Below, piece by piece: positions 24,784 to 34,458 of a stretch of DNA of 52,127 nucleotides; positions within the stretch are counted from its first letter, which is position 1; each line of letters begins with the position of its first letter. The translations under genes were made by a program, and so were the position numbers. The stretch lies in NCBI GenBank assembly GCA_030830005.1, contig JAURNV010000021.1, positions 1 through 52,127 of the forward strand, written 5' to 3'. The notes under the pieces were generated by a model. The model had not been told where the DNA came from. It saw only the letters and a program-made list of their open reading frames with translations, and did no database searches. The stretch comes from Flavobacteriaceae bacterium. GTDB taxonomy: Bacteria > Bacteroidota > Bacteroidia > Flavobacteriales > Flavobacteriaceae.

Positions 24784-25343
24784 TGGACACGCTTTTACTT
24801 TGGGATAAAGAACTGTTTTTATGGCTCAATAATTTGGGTGCTCCTCAATTTGACTCCCTTTGGATGGCAATTACCGACAAAAAGCATACGATTGCCTTTT
24901 ATGTATTGTTAACGGCTATTTTAAGCAAATGGCTTGGATGGAAAAATACACTTTGGCTGTTGTTGACTATTGCGCTTCTAATTACGTTTACTGACCAAAT
25001 TACAAATGCTTTTAAAAGCGGTTTTCAACGTTTACGCCCTTGCCACGAACCCGATTTAGAAGGGGTAATGCGAAGAGTTAAGCCAAGTTGTGGCGGATTG
25101 TACAGCTATTTTTCGGGGCATGCTTCAAACTCGTTTGCTATTGCAACCCTTTTTGCAACCCTTTTTGCTAAGCGCTTTCGACTAATGTTTTTACTTTTTG
25201 GAGTAGCTATGCTGGTTTCGTATAGCCGGATTTACATTGGTGTGCACTACCCACTAGATGTGCTTAGTGGTGCCCTTTTTGGTGCTTTTGGGGGATGGCT
25301 GTTTGCGAAAATCTATTTGCGGTTTATTCCAAACCCGCTTTAA
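24783..25343 (+). CDS. PAP2-family membrane phosphatase
   Basis: The 186-aa inner-membrane protein carries the three-part lipid-phosphatase signature: KSGFQRLRP near 79, SGHASNS near 111 and SRIYIGVHYPLDV near 144. It has about five helices. The likely substrate is a lipid phosphate or undecaprenyl diphosphate. The ATG overlaps the preceding stop as TGATG; an upstream TTG codon was rejected. The 3' end overlaps convergent msrA by 20 bp. Confidence 0.9.
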   Translation: MDTLLLWDKELFLWLNNLGAPQFDSLWMAITDKKHTIAFYVLLTAILSKWLGWKNTLWLLLTIALLITFTDQITNAFKSGFQRLRPCHEPDLEGVMRRVKPSCGGLYSYFSGHASNSFAIATLFATLFAKRFRLMFLLFGVAMLVSYSRIYIGVHYPLDVLSGALFGAFGGWLFAKIYLRFIPNPL

Positions 25344-25974
25344 CCAACTCTGGGTAGGCTTGTAGAAACCTACTTACACGGGGTTTTGAAATTGCTTTGA
25401 TGTACGGGTGATTTGGATTGTTTTCTTCAAAATCTTGATGGTAATCTTCTGCTTGATAAAAAGCCTCAAATTTTTTCACTTCAGTTACTATGGGATTTTT
25501 ATACCTTTTTGCAGCATTTAATTTTTTAATGGTTTCTTCAATGATTTTCTTTTCATTGGTGTTTTTGTAAAACGCTACTGAACGGTATTGGGTTCCCTTA
25601 TCTGGTCCTTGGCGGTTTAGCGTAGTGGGGTCGTGGGTGCCAAAAAACACTTCAACCAAAGTTCTAAATGAAACTACACTTGGGTCATAAATCACCTTAA
25701 TACTTTCAGCATGGCCGGTTTTTCCAGAAATTACTTGGCTGTAATTTGGGTTTTTGGTTTCTCCACCCGAGTAGCCCGAAACGGCTTCAGTTACTCCCTC
25801 TATTTGCTCATAAACAGCTTCTACACACCAAAAACAACCCGAAGCAAAATAAGCTGTTTCATGACCTTGAACGATTGGATACGTTGTTTCATTTACAGTA
25901 TGTACGTTATCAATAGGTTTTGGTGAAGATAGCGTACACGCTGCAATAAGAAAACTTAAGGGAATGAATTGCAT
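25324..25974 (-). CDS. msrA: Peptide methionine sulfoxide reductase A, predicted lipoprotein
   Basis: Reduces methionine-S-sulfoxide in oxidised proteins. The 216-aa protein starts with a lipoprotein signal (PLSFLIAAC, lipid Cys13), so it acts in the envelope. The catalytic SGCFWC gives Cys47. GYSGGETKNPNYSQV near 67, GHAESIKVIYDP near 86, FGTHDPTTLNRQG near 110 and GTQYRSVAFY near 126 follow. It begins 10 nt after the glycosyltransferase stop. Confidence 0.95.
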   Translation of the reverse strand: MQFIPLSFLIAACTLSSPKPIDNVHTVNETTYPIVQGHETAYFASGCFWCVEAVYEQIEGVTEAVSGYSGGETKNPNYSQVISGKTGHAESIKVIYDPSVVSFRTLVEVFFGTHDPTTLNRQGPDKGTQYRSVAFYKNTNEKKIIEETIKKLNAAKRYKNPIVTEVKKFEAFYQAEDYHQDFEENNPNHPYIKAISKPRVSRFLQAYPELVKAGLE

Positions 25975-25984
25975 TTGATATTAT

Positions 25985-27085
25985 TTATAGGAGTTCCAAA
26001 AACTTATTACAAAAACGGTGCCAATTCTTTTCTTTTTTTATGGATTTGAATGAAGCTGCCGCGCTAAATTTTTGTGTGTTTTTGAGCGCATGTACCAACG
26101 TGTTTGTCAATGCAATTGGGTTTGGTTCTGAAATTAGCCCTGTTTTCGGGCTAAGTCCAGACGCCAAACTACCCACATTGGTTACTACAGTTGGTTTTGA
26201 GAAATGAATTGCCATAGGGGTAATTCCGCTTTGTGTGGCGGACATATATGGTTGAACAACCCAATCACAAGCCGAAAACCATAATGAAATATCATCATTA
26301 GGTACAAATCTATCGTGAAAGAATAAGAGGTCATCAACCTGAAGGGATGCGGCTAATACCCGATATTTTTTTAAAGACTCATAGGGTTCGCCAACCACCA
26401 AAACTCGTGCCCGAGGTTCCTTTTTACGAAGTTCTGGTAAACTTTTTATGAGTAAATCTAATCCCTTATATGGTCTAATCAATCCAAAAAACAATAAGTA
26501 TTTCAAGGTATCGTCCAATGCTAATTTTTGCAGTGCTTCTGCTTTATGCATGGGCTTGGGCAGTGTTGTGTTAATGGGGTGAAAAAACGTATGAATGGGT
26601 TTTGTGGTATGCTTTTTTAGTGTTTTCGCTACTACATCTGACATACAAAACACCTCGTTAATTCCTTCCAAAAATGCACTGAGTAATACTTTGTCTGCAG
26701 CCTTACGTTCGTGTGGAAGGGCATTGTCTATCCACGCAATTTTTTTAGTTATGACCCTCTGGGCAATTACACGATAGCAGAGTGCTAGCCAAGGAGTCCA
26801 GTACCTAAATACAACGACTTTTGGGGCTAAGGCGTTAATGCGCTTTGCTGTTTTCCACCATGTAAATGGGTTTAGGGTATTTATTAGGTTTTGTGATGAG
26901 TTTATGTTTTGTGGATCAGTTTTTGAGAACTGACTTTTTCCAGGAAATAGCAGTCTGGGGTAGAGGAGTGAAAAAGAAAAGACAATTACCTCTTCTCCTT
27001 GTTCTTGCAAGGTTTTAACAAAGGCGTTGTTGGTGTCTGCTATGCCACCACGATAAGGGGATACAGGACCTATCAGGACAACCAT
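25985..27085 (-). CDS. Glycosyltransferase family 4-like protein
   Basis: The 366-aa GT-B fold protein has the N-terminal IGPVSPYRGGIADTN glycine-rich loop. A C-terminal nucleotide-sugar half carries LLFFGLIRPYKGLDLLIKSLP near 191, RVLVVGEPY near 218 and QPYMSATQSGITPMAIHFSKPTVVT split near 279-303. The donor is unknown; a role in surface polysaccharide is likely. Its ATG touches the secA stop with no gap, so it depends on the secA transcript. Confidence 0.85.
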   Translation of the reverse strand: MVVLIGPVSPYRGGIADTNNAFVKTLQEQGEEVIVFSFSLLYPRLLFPGKSQFSKTDPQNINSSQNLINTLNPFTWWKTAKRINALAPKVVVFRYWTPWLALCYRVIAQRVITKKIAWIDNALPHERKAADKVLLSAFLEGINEVFCMSDVVAKTLKKHTTKPIHTFFHPINTTLPKPMHKAEALQKLALDDTLKYLLFFGLIRPYKGLDLLIKSLPELRKKEPRARVLVVGEPYESLKKYRVLAASLQVDDLLFFHDRFVPNDDISLWFSACDWVVQPYMSATQSGITPMAIHFSKPTVVTNVGSLASGLSPKTGLISEPNPIALTNTLVHALKNTQKFSAAASFKSIKKEKNWHRFCNKFLELL

Positions 27086-30000
27086 TTAGTTATCCTCTAA
27101 AAGCACCCATTCTCCTTTTAAAAGAAGTGGTTCAGCTTGTTTATACTTGACTGTTTTGCGCTCACCACTTACCACGTGCTGAATATTAACCCGCTCGTTT
27201 CGTCCAATTTTTGGACGCTCACGTACAATGGTTTCAGCTTTTTGAGCGGGAGCTCCGCCTGATTGCTGGGATGCTTGGCGCATCGCTTGTTGGTCTTGAT
27301 TTAACACTTCTTCTTTAGAAGTGTTAACGCGATCTTTCCGACGTGTAGAACGCGCTTCACGAATATTTCTTGGATCTTGAGTGGGTAATTCCCCTTTGAA
27401 AAGGAATGAAATAATGTCTCGATTAACGTTATCCATAAACGCTCTAAAAAGTTCAAAAGACTCAAACTTGTAAATCAATAAAGGGTCTTTTTGCTCGTGT
27501 ACTGCAAGCTGAACAGACTGCTTAAGCTCATCCATTTTACGAAGATGATCTTTCCAAGACTCGTCAATTATAGCAAGGCTGATATTTTTTTCAAAATCAC
27601 GAATCAAATTCTTTCCTTCACTTTCAAATGCTTTCTCTAAGTCACTGACAACATTTAACGTTTTTATACCGTCGGTAAATGGAACTACTATTCGTTGAAA
27701 GGTATTGCTAGGATTTTGATATACATCTTTAATTACAGGAAAAACACGTATCGCGTTTTCTTCCATTTTTTGCTGATAATGTGACAACGCTGTCTGATAA
27801 ACCGTTTCAGTAAGCTGATCAACAGATTGACTTTCAAAAGCTTCTGATGATACAGGACTTGTCAGAGAAAATAAACGAATCAATTCGAACTCAAACTGTT
27901 TGTAGTCTTTGTTAGCAAGATTGGTTGCACAAATTTGGTCGCAAGTATCATACAACATATTTGCAATGTCTACTTGTAGCCGTTCACCGTTGAGAGCATT
28001 GTATCGTCGTTTGTAAATTACTTCGCGTTGAGCATTCATTACATCGTCGTATTCCAGTAGTCGTTTACGAATACCAAAGTTGTTTTCCTCAACTTTTTTC
28101 TGTGCACGTTCAATTGATCTTGTCATCATGCCCGCTTGGATTACTTCACCTTCTTTGTGTCCCATCCGATCCATCATCTTAGCGATTCGTTCAGACCCAA
28201 ACAAACGCATCAAATTATCTTCTAACGATACATAAAACTGCGAGCTACCAGGATCACCTTGTCGCCCTGAACGACCACGCAACTGCCGGTCAACACGTCT
28301 GGAATCATGGCGCTCTGTTCCGATGATTGCAAGGCCACCAGCTTCTTTGACAGCATCATTAATTTTAATATCTGTCCCACGTCCAGCCATATTGGTTGCA
28401 ATGGTTACTATACCTGCTTTTCCAGCTTCAGCAACTACATCAGCCTCTTTCTTATGAAGTTTCGCATTTAGTACGTTATGGGCAACTTTTCGGATATTCA
28501 ACATCCGGCTTAACAACTCCGAAATTTCTACTGATGTTGTTCCGATAAGAACAGGTCTTCCTGCTTGTGACAACGCAACTACGTGATCAATTACAGCATT
28601 ATATTTTTCACGCTTGGTCTTGTAAATAAGGTCGTTGTCATCATTTCTAGCTATGGGCCTATTTGTTGGAATTTCAACAACATCTAATTTGTAAATCTCC
28701 CAAAATTCGCCAGCCTCAGTAATTGCAGTACCTGTCATACCCGCAAGTTTGCGATACATACGAAAGTAGTTCTGTAGAGTTATGGTGGCAAATGTTTGTG
28801 TTGCAGCCTCAATTTTTACGTTTTCTTTTGCTTCAATAGCTTGATGAAGTCCATCAGAATAGCGACGACCGTCCATGATACGTCCCGTTTGCTCATCTAC
28901 AATTTTCACTTGGTTTTCCATGACCACATAAGCAACGTCCTTTTCAAAAAGTGTGTATGCTTTTAACAATTGGTTCATGCTGTGAATGCGCTCGCTTTTA
29001 ACACTAAAATCCTTAAAGAGCACCTCTTTTTGAGCTGCTTCTTCTTCGGGGGAAAGACCTTTTTGTTCAATGGCTGAAATTTCTCCTCCTAAGTCTGGTA
29101 ATACAAAAAAATCAGGGTCATCACCATCTTTGGAAAGGTATTCTAAACCTTTATCTGTAAGCTCTATTTGATTGTTTTTTTCATCAATAACAAACAACAG
29201 CTCCGCATCTACTTTTGGCATTTCACGATTGTTGTCTTGCATATAAAACCCTTCAGTTTTCTGAAGTAGCTGCCGAACACCTTCTTGGCTTAGAAACTTA
29301 ATAAGGGCATTGTTTTTAGGAAGTCCACGAAATACACGCAGTAGGAGCAATCCTCCCTCTTTTGAATCGCCTTCCGAAATCAGCTTCTTGGCATCTGCAA
29401 GTACTGCCGTAAGGTATTGACGTTGTTGTGAAACTAATGCTGCAATTTTCGGCTTGAGCGTTTGAAATTCATGACGGTCACCATCGGGGACAGGTCCAGA
29501 AATAATAAGTGGTGTTCTGGCATCATCAACCAACACTGAGTCTACCTCGTCTACAATGGCAAAATGATGAGGGCGCTGTACTAAATCATCTACGGAATGC
29601 GCCATGTTGTCACGCAAATAATCAAACCCAAACTCGTTATTTGTCCCATAGGTAATATCTGCTTTATAGGCATTTCTACGGGCTTCAGAGTTAGGTTTAT
29701 GGTAGTCTATACAATCCACCGACAGCCCATGAAATTCAAAAATAGGCGCCATCCAAGCACTATCACGTTTTGCCAAATAATCATTTACGGTTACCAAATG
29801 AACGCCATCTCCCGAAAGGGCATTTAGATAAACGGGGAGTGTAGCCACTAACGTTTTTCCTTCACCCGTATGCATCTCTGCAATTTTGCCTTGATGTAAT
29901 GCAATACCACCTATAAGTTGTACGTCATAGTGCACCATGTCCCACGTAACAGATTTGCCAGCAGCATCCCAAGCATTAGACCAAAGCGATTTTTCGCCTT

Positions 30001-30448
30001 TTATTTTTACGTTGGATTTTGTTGCAGATAAAGTGCGATCAAATGGAGAAGCGGTAACCTCTACAACCTCATTTTCTTTAAATCTACGGGCGGTTTCTTT
30101 TACAACGGCGAAAGCTTCAGGTAAAATCTCATTCAAATAGGCAGCAACACTTTCCTTAGATTGTGCAGTAATCCCATCTATTTTGGTGTATAATTCTTCT
30201 TTTTCGTCTATGTCAGTTAACGAATCAATTTTTCTTTTAAGTTGATCAATTTCATCAGAAAAAGGAGCCCTTATTTCAGCGATTTTCTTTTTAAAAGATG
30301 TTGTTTTTGCACGCAATTCATCATGCGATACATTTTTTAATTGTTGTTCACATTGGATAACATTTTGGACAATAGGGTAAAGACCCTTAAGGTCTTTTTT
30401 TACCTTATCACCGACAAATGTTTTTAGAATACCACTCAATACACCCAT
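27086..30448 (-). CDS. secA: Preprotein translocase ATPase SecA
   Basis: Drives Sec-dependent export. At 1120 aa it is much longer than the E. coli protein (about 900). Walker A MHTGEGKT lies at 192-199 instead of about 102-109, because a helical N-terminal insertion of about 90 aa precedes it. IVDEVDSVLVDDARTPLI, VEIPTNRPIARND, MAGRGTDIK and QLRGRSGRQGDPG confirm the DEAD motor. The C-terminus lacks the cysteine-rich zinc motif and ends GEWVLLEDN. Extended length and lack of zinc motif are usual in Bacteroidota. Confidence 0.97.
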   Translation of the reverse strand: MGVLSGILKTFVGDKVKKDLKGLYPIVQNVIQCEQQLKNVSHDELRAKTTSFKKKIAEIRAPFSDEIDQLKRKIDSLTDIDEKEELYTKIDGITAQSKESVAAYLNEILPEAFAVVKETARRFKENEVVEVTASPFDRTLSATKSNVKIKGEKSLWSNAWDAAGKSVTWDMVHYDVQLIGGIALHQGKIAEMHTGEGKTLVATLPVYLNALSGDGVHLVTVNDYLAKRDSAWMAPIFEFHGLSVDCIDYHKPNSEARRNAYKADITYGTNNEFGFDYLRDNMAHSVDDLVQRPHHFAIVDEVDSVLVDDARTPLIISGPVPDGDRHEFQTLKPKIAALVSQQRQYLTAVLADAKKLISEGDSKEGGLLLLRVFRGLPKNNALIKFLSQEGVRQLLQKTEGFYMQDNNREMPKVDAELLFVIDEKNNQIELTDKGLEYLSKDGDDPDFFVLPDLGGEISAIEQKGLSPEEEAAQKEVLFKDFSVKSERIHSMNQLLKAYTLFEKDVAYVVMENQVKIVDEQTGRIMDGRRYSDGLHQAIEAKENVKIEAATQTFATITLQNYFRMYRKLAGMTGTAITEAGEFWEIYKLDVVEIPTNRPIARNDDNDLIYKTKREKYNAVIDHVVALSQAGRPVLIGTTSVEISELLSRMLNIRKVAHNVLNAKLHKKEADVVAEAGKAGIVTIATNMAGRGTDIKINDAVKEAGGLAIIGTERHDSRRVDRQLRGRSGRQGDPGSSQFYVSLEDNLMRLFGSERIAKMMDRMGHKEGEVIQAGMMTRSIERAQKKVEENNFGIRKRLLEYDDVMNAQREVIYKRRYNALNGERLQVDIANMLYDTCDQICATNLANKDYKQFEFELIRLFSLTSPVSSEAFESQSVDQLTETVYQTALSHYQQKMEENAIRVFPVIKDVYQNPSNTFQRIVVPFTDGIKTLNVVSDLEKAFESEGKNLIRDFEKNISLAIIDESWKDHLRKMDELKQSVQLAVHEQKDPLLIYKFESFELFRAFMDNVNRDIISFLFKGELPTQDPRNIREARSTRRKDRVNTSKEEVLNQDQQAMRQASQQSGGAPAQKAETIVRERPKIGRNERVNIQHVVSGERKTVKYKQAEPLLLKGEWVLLEDN

Positions 30449-30467
30449 GGAGAAAAATCTAGGTGTT

Positions 30468-30475
30468 CAAAAGTA
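30468..30475 (-). promoter_or_regulatory. -7 box of secA
   Basis: TACTTTTG on the minus strand matches TAnnTTTG, 19 bp upstream of the secA ATG. It lies in the 56-bp gap after the DUF2795 gene. No -33 element is clear. Confidence 0.45.
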
Positions 30476-30504
30476 CGCAAAAAAAAGCGGAGAAATAACG
30501 AAAT

Positions 30505-30726
30505 CTAATATTCGTCTTCGTTCCACAAATAATCTTCGTCTGTTGGGTAGTCTGGCCAAATTTCTTGAATAGATTCATAAATTTCACCTTCGTCTTCAAT
30601 CGACTGCAAGTTTTCAACTACTTCTAACGGAGATCCTGTACGAATAGCGAAATCAATAAGTTCGTCTTTATTTGCCGGCCAAGGGGCGTCACTTAAATAC
30701 GATGCAAGCTCTAAAGTCCAGTACAT
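30505..30726 (-). CDS. DUF2795-family protein
   Basis: The 73-aa acidic soluble protein has the DUF2795 pattern: WTLELASYLSDAPWPANKDELIDFAIRTG, split over residues 3-31, then a short second helix (PLEVVENLQSIED) and an Asp/Glu-rich tail. This conserved Bacteroidota protein has no assigned function. It has its own good promoter and precedes secA by 56 bp; the same pairing is worth checking in relatives. Confidence 0.8.
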   Translation of the reverse strand: MYWTLELASYLSDAPWPANKDELIDFAIRTGSPLEVVENLQSIEDEGEIYESIQEIWPDYPTDEDYLWNEDEY

Positions 30727-30749
30727 GAAGTTGATGTTTATAATTCTTG

Positions 30750-30779
30750 CAAAAATAAATTTTTATTGCAATTGTGCAA
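30750..30779 (-). promoter_or_regulatory. Promoter of the DUF2795 gene
   Basis: TATTTTTG (30750-30757, minus strand) with TTG (30777-30779) at exactly 19-bp spacing. The leader is about 20 nt. Confidence 0.65.
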
Positions 30780-30787
30780 GTAAAAAT

Positions 30788-31333
30788 TTACCCTTCTGGA
30801 ATCCACTTAATTTCTTCCCTTTCTTCCCAAAAAGTAAAGGCACGTGCAAGGCAAAATAAATAGTCTGATAACCTGTTGAGAAATATTAAAAGCTGCTTTT
30901 CAACATAATCTACACGACTAAGTTGCACCACGATGCGTTCTGCTCTTCGGCAGACACAACGAGCAATATGGGCTTGTGCAGAAGTTTTAGAACCGCCAGG
31001 TAGGATGAAATGGGTCATGGCGGGGAGAAATTTTTCGTAAGAATCAATAAGAATTTCAAGTTGTGAAATGTTATCCGCATTTATTGGGGCAAAGGGGCGC
31101 TTTTGATCACTTGATTTACTTGCAAGTTGTGCTCCTACCGAAAACAACAAATGTTGAAGTTGTTGGATCTCAGAAATACGATCTTTAGGCATATACACTG
31201 CAATTAGACCTAACCAAGAGTTTAGTTCATCGACAGTTCCATAGGACTCTATTCGTAAATCACTTTTAGAAACGCGAATACCTCCAATTAACGAGGTGTC
31301 TCCTTTGTCTCCAGTTTTGGTATAGATTTTCAT
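30788..31333 (-). CDS. Cob(I)alamin adenosyltransferase, PduO type
   Basis: Converts cob(I)alamin and ATP to adenosylcobalamin. The 181-aa helical protein opens with the family ATP-binding signature KIYTKTGDKGDTSLIGG, and has GTVDELNSWLG near 33. FILPGGSKTSAQAHIARCVCRRAER, split near 112-136, and LNRLSDYLFCLAR near 152 complete the active site. It would supply cofactor to methylmalonyl-CoA mutase or similar enzymes, none of which is in the window. Confidence 0.93.
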   Translation of the reverse strand: MKIYTKTGDKGDTSLIGGIRVSKSDLRIESYGTVDELNSWLGLIAVYMPKDRISEIQQLQHLLFSVGAQLASKSSDQKRPFAPINADNISQLEILIDSYEKFLPAMTHFILPGGSKTSAQAHIARCVCRRAERIVVQLSRVDYVEKQLLIFLNRLSDYLFCLARAFTFWEEREEIKWIPEG

Positions 31334-31349
31334 TTCCTAAAATTCACTT

Positions 31350-31357
31350 CAAAATTA
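31350..31357 (-). promoter_or_regulatory. -7 box of the cobalamin adenosyltransferase gene
   Basis: TAATTTTG on the minus strand, 16 bp upstream of the ATG, matches TAnnTTTG. It lies in the 83-bp gap downstream of lnt. Confidence 0.4.
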
Positions 31358-31416
31358 CACAACTTAGCCGATGTGGAAAAATTTATTTTTGCTAAACTAC
31401 TCATTTTCAAAACTTT

Positions 31417-32976
31417 TCAATTTTTCTTACGTCCAAAAGTGAACAGTATCATTAACCCAGCTAAAAACCCTCCAAGGCGAAAAATATAATCGCCGTATTG
31501 AACATAAAACGTGATTTTTGTTTGAGGTATTAAAGAAGCTGTGAGGACACCTTTTTTATCGTATTCGAGCTGAGAGCTTATGTTGCCTAATGGGGATATA
31601 AAAGCTGAGATACCTGTATTTGCTGAACGAAGTATAGGTCTACGGGTTTCTATCGCACGCAGGCGTGCATAGGCCAAATGTTGTCTGTGTCCAGGCGTGT
31701 TGCCCCACCAAGCATCATTAGTCATAATTGCTAATAGTGTAGCCCCCGCACGTACATATTCGGTAACAAATTCTCCATAAACAGACTCGTAACAAATGAT
31801 AGGTCCCACTTTTGTACCATTATAAAGCGGAAAGGCTTCTCTTTCTTCTTGTGTTGCTCTAGTAAATAATGTTCCACCAAAATCAAGCATAACATTACCT
31901 AAAAGGGGTTCGATAAATTTTCGGTAGGGTAGTGTTTCAACCCCGACTACCAATTTTGATTTGTGATAAATATGAATATTCGTGCTGTCGGTTAGAAAGG
32001 CACTGTTATAAAAATCTGCCCATAAACCGTCTTCTAACTTGTTAGCGGTGTTGGTTTTGTTTGTTATGTTGTAGGTGTTATAGAATTGAATGCCTTGTAA
32101 AAACTGCATTTTATTCTTTTGTGAAAACACTAACAAATCTTGGTAGAGTTTACTTTGTTCAAAACGTGGTAAATATTCTCCAGCACCTTCAGAAAAATAG
32201 GTTTCAGGAGTAACAATAAGGTCCGGCTTTTTGTTAAACTCTGAAGCAATACTCTCGATTAAAGTGTCATATAAATCTTGATGCGACAAATTGTATTTTT
32301 CGTTGTACGGGTCAATATTAGGTTGCACTACCGTTACGGTTAGCGCTGGGTTTTGCTCGGCTTCAAATAGAATTAAAATAGAAGCTGAAATAAGTAATGG
32401 AATAGAAATAAATAGTGCAGGCTTTACAAACACTACATATTTTTTAGAAACCATAAACTTTTTAAGCGCAGCGAAAACAGAGATGTTTACCACCCAAATC
32501 CAAAGTGTTCCGCCAAAACTACCCGTATATTCGTACCACTGTACCCAATTTGGAATTGTGGCAAATCCATTTCCAAGGTTTAGCCATGGCCATGAAAAAT
32601 CCCAGACCAAATGCATTTTTTCAAAACAGATCCAAGCAAATGGAATAAAAATGAGTCCTGCTTTCTGTCCAAGTTTTCTATCTACGCGACGCCAAAGAAG
32701 CACCACTAAAGTCATTAACAAACTGTTGACCAGCATGGCGAAAAACATTCCAAAAACAGTAGCGTTCCAAAGCCACCAGGTTGTTAGGGCATTCCAAATA
32801 AAAAAACCTAAATAAAGGTGCCAAAAAAAGGTACTTTGCTTACCCCTTTTACTGCGTTCAAAAAGCCACAATAAAGGGACAAAACCTATAAAAAGTAAAG
32901 GAGTAAAACCACTTACTGGCCACGATAGCCCCATAAGTAGACCAAATAGTGTGGCGAGTAAAAGTTTGTTTGGCAT
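31417..32976 (-). CDS. lnt: Apolipoprotein N-acyltransferase
   Basis: Adds the third acyl chain to lipoproteins in the inner membrane. The 519-aa protein has about six N-terminal helices (residues 1-205), then a periplasmic nitrilase domain with the Glu-Lys-Cys triad in VTPETYF near 260, HKSKLVVGVE near 340 and PIICYESVYG near 394. A final helix anchors the C-terminus. The predicted -7 box ends 4 nt before the ATG. The window also encodes several lipoproteins that would be substrates. Confidence 0.94.
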   Translation of the reverse strand: MPNKLLLATLFGLLMGLSWPVSGFTPLLFIGFVPLLWLFERSKRGKQSTFFWHLYLGFFIWNALTTWWLWNATVFGMFFAMLVNSLLMTLVVLLWRRVDRKLGQKAGLIFIPFAWICFEKMHLVWDFSWPWLNLGNGFATIPNWVQWYEYTGSFGGTLWIWVVNISVFAALKKFMVSKKYVVFVKPALFISIPLLISASILILFEAEQNPALTVTVVQPNIDPYNEKYNLSHQDLYDTLIESIASEFNKKPDLIVTPETYFSEGAGEYLPRFEQSKLYQDLLVFSQKNKMQFLQGIQFYNTYNITNKTNTANKLEDGLWADFYNSAFLTDSTNIHIYHKSKLVVGVETLPYRKFIEPLLGNVMLDFGGTLFTRATQEEREAFPLYNGTKVGPIICYESVYGEFVTEYVRAGATLLAIMTNDAWWGNTPGHRQHLAYARLRAIETRRPILRSANTGISAFISPLGNISSQLEYDKKGVLTASLIPQTKITFYVQYGDYIFRLGGFLAGLMILFTFGRKKN

Positions 32977-32980
32977 ATGG

Positions 32981-32988
32981 CAAAATTA
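32981..32988 (-). promoter_or_regulatory. -7 box of lnt (leaderless geometry)
   Basis: TAATTTTG on the minus strand ends four bases before the start codon. No -33 TTG at the usual distance. Confidence 0.4.
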
Positions 32989-33007
32989 CAATTATTGTAT
33001 AAGTTTG

Positions 33008-33022
33008 TTGGTATATAACCAA
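33008..33022. promoter_or_regulatory. 15-bp inverted repeat before pssA
   Basis: TTGGT, ATATA, ACCAA: a perfect inverted repeat ending 10 bp before the pssA ATG, where it could act as an operator. Its ATATA centre is shared with the repeat at 306-320. Confidence 0.35.
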
Positions 33023-33032
33023 AACTTAACTT

Positions 33033-33707
33033 ATGCGAATTGTAAATTATATTCCTAACACGTTAACCCTACTTAATGGACTTTCAGGATGTTTGGCACT
33101 TGTTTCTGCAATTGAGGGTAATGCTCTTATGACACTTATCTGGATACTTGTTGGTGTTTTTTTTGATAGTATAGACGGTATGGTTGCACGTGCTTTTAAG
33201 GCTACTTCTGAAATTGGTAAACAATTAGACTCTCTTTGTGATGTTATTTCCTTTGGCCTTGTCCCAGGATATATCATGTATCGATTCCTTTATGAGTGCT
33301 TGCCTTATGATTTTGTGCCCTTTTCCCTTTTAGGGTTTTTAATAACTATTGCTGCTATTTATCGTTTGGCACGCTTTAACATTACTCCGTCGAGTCAATT
33401 AGACTTTGAGGGTTTGCCTACTCCTGCTTTTGCCTTGTTTGTAGTTGGCATTCCTTTTATTCCCATAAAATTAAATTATGAAATAATTATCGTCTTGGTT
33501 GCTTTGTTAGCACTGTTAATGGTATCTAAATGGATGCTTCCAAGTCAAAAGTTTGTAAATGGAAAACCTACAAGATTTGCTCAGCTTTTTGCGTTAATCG
33601 CTATACCTGTTTTGCTTTGGTTTCGTTCCGAGGCGTTGTCTTTTGTGGTACTGACGTATGCTGTTGTTGGGGTAATTTATATGCGTTTTAAAAGCAATAA
33701 GCAATAA
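33033..33707 (+). CDS. pssA: CDP-diacylglycerol-serine O-phosphatidyltransferase
   Basis: Makes phosphatidylserine, the precursor of phosphatidylethanolamine. The 224-aa membrane protein carries the full CDP-alcohol phosphatidyltransferase motif across DGMVARAFKATSE, IGKQLD and SLCD (residues 48-70), matching DGx2ARx8Gx3Dx3D. About six helices follow. The subgroup is the Gram-positive/type II membrane PssA. It is convergent with lptB across 10 bp. Confidence 0.94.
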   Translation: MRIVNYIPNTLTLLNGLSGCLALVSAIEGNALMTLIWILVGVFFDSIDGMVARAFKATSEIGKQLDSLCDVISFGLVPGYIMYRFLYECLPYDFVPFSLLGFLITIAAIYRLARFNITPSSQLDFEGLPTPAFALFVVGIPFIPIKLNYEIIIVLVALLALLMVSKWMLPSQKFVNGKPTRFAQLFALIAIPVLLWFRSEALSFVVLTYAVVGVIYMRFKSNKQ

Positions 33708-33717
33708 TAAGTCTAGT

Positions 33718-34458
33718 TTAAAGACTGAGTTTCTTCGTTCTCAGTTCAAAGTTTTGTCCTAAATAGACTTTGCGTACCATCTCGTCTTCAGCAAGTTCTT
33801 TGGGAGTTCCTGTTTTTAAGATTTTTCCTTCAAACATTAAGTATGTTCTGTCGGTAATGGCAAGGGTTTCTTGTACGTTATGATCCGTAATCAATATGCC
33901 GATATTTCGTTTTTTGAGGTGTGCTACAATTTTTTGAATGTCTTCAACAGCAACGGGATCAACACCCGCAAAAGGTTCGTCTAACAGCACAAACTTAGGG
34001 TCTGTGGCAAGTGCTCTGGCAATTTCGGTACGCCTACGCTCGCCACCAGAGAGTAAATCTCCTCGGCTTTTACGAATATGCGTAAGTCCAAATTCCTCTA
34101 AAAGCGCCTCTGTTTTTTCGTGCTGTTCGGTAGTTGACAAATCGGTGAGTTCCAACACACTTTTAATGTTTTGCTCCACCGTAAGTTTGCGAAAAACCGA
34201 AGCCTCTTGAGCCAAATAGCCAATGCCTCTTTGCGCACGTTTATACATCGGAAATCGCGTGATATCGGTGTCGTCTAGATATATATGACCAGTGAGGGGT
34301 TTAATAAGTCCTACAATCATATAGAATGAAGTTGTTTTTCCAGCCCCATTAGGGCCCAATAACCCAACAATCTCGCCTTGTTCGACAGTAACAGAAACTT
34401 TATCAACTACCTTTCTTCCTCGGTAGGTTTTTGTAATTTCTTTGGCTTGTAGTTTCAT
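33718..34458 (-). CDS. lptB: LPS export ABC ATPase LptB
   Basis: Cytoplasmic ATPase of the LptB2FG machine that moves lipopolysaccharide to the outer membrane. The 246-aa protein has Walker [10 protein letters not shown] (residues 35-43), the Q-loop LAQEASVF, signature LSGGERRR near 137, Walker [14 protein letters not shown] near 157 and the switch His in [23 protein letters not shown] and DEPFAGVDP are typical of LptB. Its ATG overlaps the tatC stop by 4 nt. Confidence 0.95.
   Translation of the reverse strand: MKLQAKEITKTYRGRKVVDKVSVTVEQGEIVGLLGPNGAGKTTSFYMIVGLIKPLTGHIYLDDTDITRFPMYKRAQRGIGYLAQEASVFRKLTVEQNIKSVLELTDLSTTEQHEKTEALLEEFGLTHIRKSRGDLLSGGERRRTEIARALATDPKFVLLDEPFAGVDPVAVEDIQKIVAHLKKRNIGILITDHNVQETLAITDRTYLMFEGKILKTGTPKELAEDEMVRKVYLGQNFELRTKKLSL

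Noticed and set aside
27086-30448. SecA length as a sign of fusion or misassembly
   Set aside because: The N-terminal insertion and absent zinc motif are, as far as I know, normal for Bacteroidota SecA.
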